Source of the DNA: Sphingobacteriaceae bacterium
Lineage (GTDB): Bacteria > Bacteroidota > Bacteroidia > Sphingobacteriales > Sphingobacteriaceae
Assembly: GCA_025450155.1 (NCBI GenBank)
Contig: JANWIB010000106.1
Span: 1 to 31,141, forward strand
Reading direction: 5' to 3'
DNA: 31,141 nucleotides
The translations under genes were made by a program, and so were the position numbers. The notes beneath the pieces were generated by a model. The model ran no database searches. It was not told the origin of the DNA and was given only the letters and a program-made list of their open reading frames with translations. This document shows, piece by piece, positions 30,962 to 31,141 of the stretch (its first letter is position 1; the number at the start of each line of letters is the position of its first letter).

Positions 30962-31141
30962 ATGAAAAACAAATTACAAAATGCGAGAATTGCCATAATT
31001 GGACTTGGTTATGTGGGTTTGCCCTTAGCGGTAGAGTTTTCAAAAAAATATAAAGTTATCGGTTTTGATGTCAAAAAAGCCCGGATAGAAGAACTAAAAA
31101 AAGGGTATGATCGTACGCTGGAGGTGAGTGAAGATCAGTTA
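30962..31141 (+). CDS. tviB: Nucleotide-sugar dehydrogenase, N-terminal part (3' end outside window)
   Basis: Only the first 60 codons are present. They contain the NAD-binding Rossmann motif IGLGYVGLPLAVEF (the GxGxxG loop), VIGFDV with the acidic residue at the end of beta2, then RIEELKKGYDRTLEVSEDQL, which matches the TviB/WbpA group of UDP-N-acetylhexosamine 6-dehydrogenases better than the UDP-glucose 6-dehydrogenases. It would oxidise UDP-GlcNAc or UDP-GalNAc to the uronic acid for the polysaccharide. It starts 58 bp after the antiterminator gene and is its first likely target. The substrate call rests on N-terminal similarity only. Confidence 0.82.
   Translation, partial: MKNKLQNARIAIIGLGYVGLPLAVEFSKKYKVIGFDVKKARIEELKKGYDRTLEVSEDQL

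Noticed and set aside
1..31141. CRISPR arrays, tRNA or rRNA genes, insertion sequences, prophage
   Set aside because: No regularly spaced repeats, cloverleaf-type segments, transposase or integrase motifs, or phage structural genes were seen in reading the window.

Overview
The window looks like chromosomal DNA from an aerobic Bacteroidota bacterium, most likely a Sphingobacteriaceae member (Pedobacter/Mucilaginibacter type). The reasons are the AT-rich coding style, the near absence of strong Shine-Dalgarno sites, several upstream TAnnTTTG boxes of the Bacteroidota -7 type, the PE-LIG-POL order of LigD, the three-gene MlaE-MlaF-MlaD set, WbqC-like and UpxY-like proteins, and an oxygen-dependent HemF. 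No prophage, insertion sequence, CRISPR array, rRNA or tRNA was recognised. The genus is inferred from familiarity, not from a search.

Layout: 1-1836 holds the 3' end of gyrA, a secreted TPR protein and a strong intrinsic terminator. 1866-2888 is an orphan DUF4365 gene. 2970-6727 (minus) is a compact non-homologous end-joining operon: a DUF2383 four-helix protein, Ku and LigD, with a near-perfect 32-bp inverted repeat directly before the first start codon. 6876-9967 is an MCE/Mla lipid-transport operon (permease, ATPase, MCE substrate-binding subunit) followed by a GNAT acetyltransferase. 10080-12525 holds a class IV-like histone-deacetylase-family enzyme and a lemA-M48 protease pair. 12558-15764 (minus) holds a secreted protein of unknown function, a MATE exporter, an AlbA_2/winged-helix protein and a hot-dog thioesterase-like protein. 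15925-17064 holds two envelope proteins of unknown function, the second with competing hairpins over its start codon. 17155-19352 is an MFS transporter and hemF. 19429-22053 holds a lipid A-type acyltransferase/glycosyltransferase pair and a divergent WbqC-family gene. 22118-26540 holds mgtE, cfa, a PagL-like outer-membrane protein and a lone bioB.

26541 to the end is the promoter-proximal part of an exopolysaccharide/capsule locus: a Wza-like export lipoprotein, a Wzc-like chain-length/tyrosine-kinase protein, a NusG-paralogue antiterminator of the UpxY type, and the start of a UDP-sugar dehydrogenase. Both long non-coding stretches of the window lie in this locus. The 424-nt leader before wza and the 306-nt leader before upxY are packed with inverted repeats. 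The second also carries two copies of a GTAAG-(N)-TGGCGAAGC element and a 17-codon upstream ORF ending just before upxY.

The genes are mostly about the envelope (lipid transport, lipid A, cyclopropane lipids, capsule) plus DNA-break repair. The least explained signals are RNA/DNA structures next to start codons: the NHEJ operon, the small secreted protein at 16711, the MFS gene and the polysaccharide leaders.
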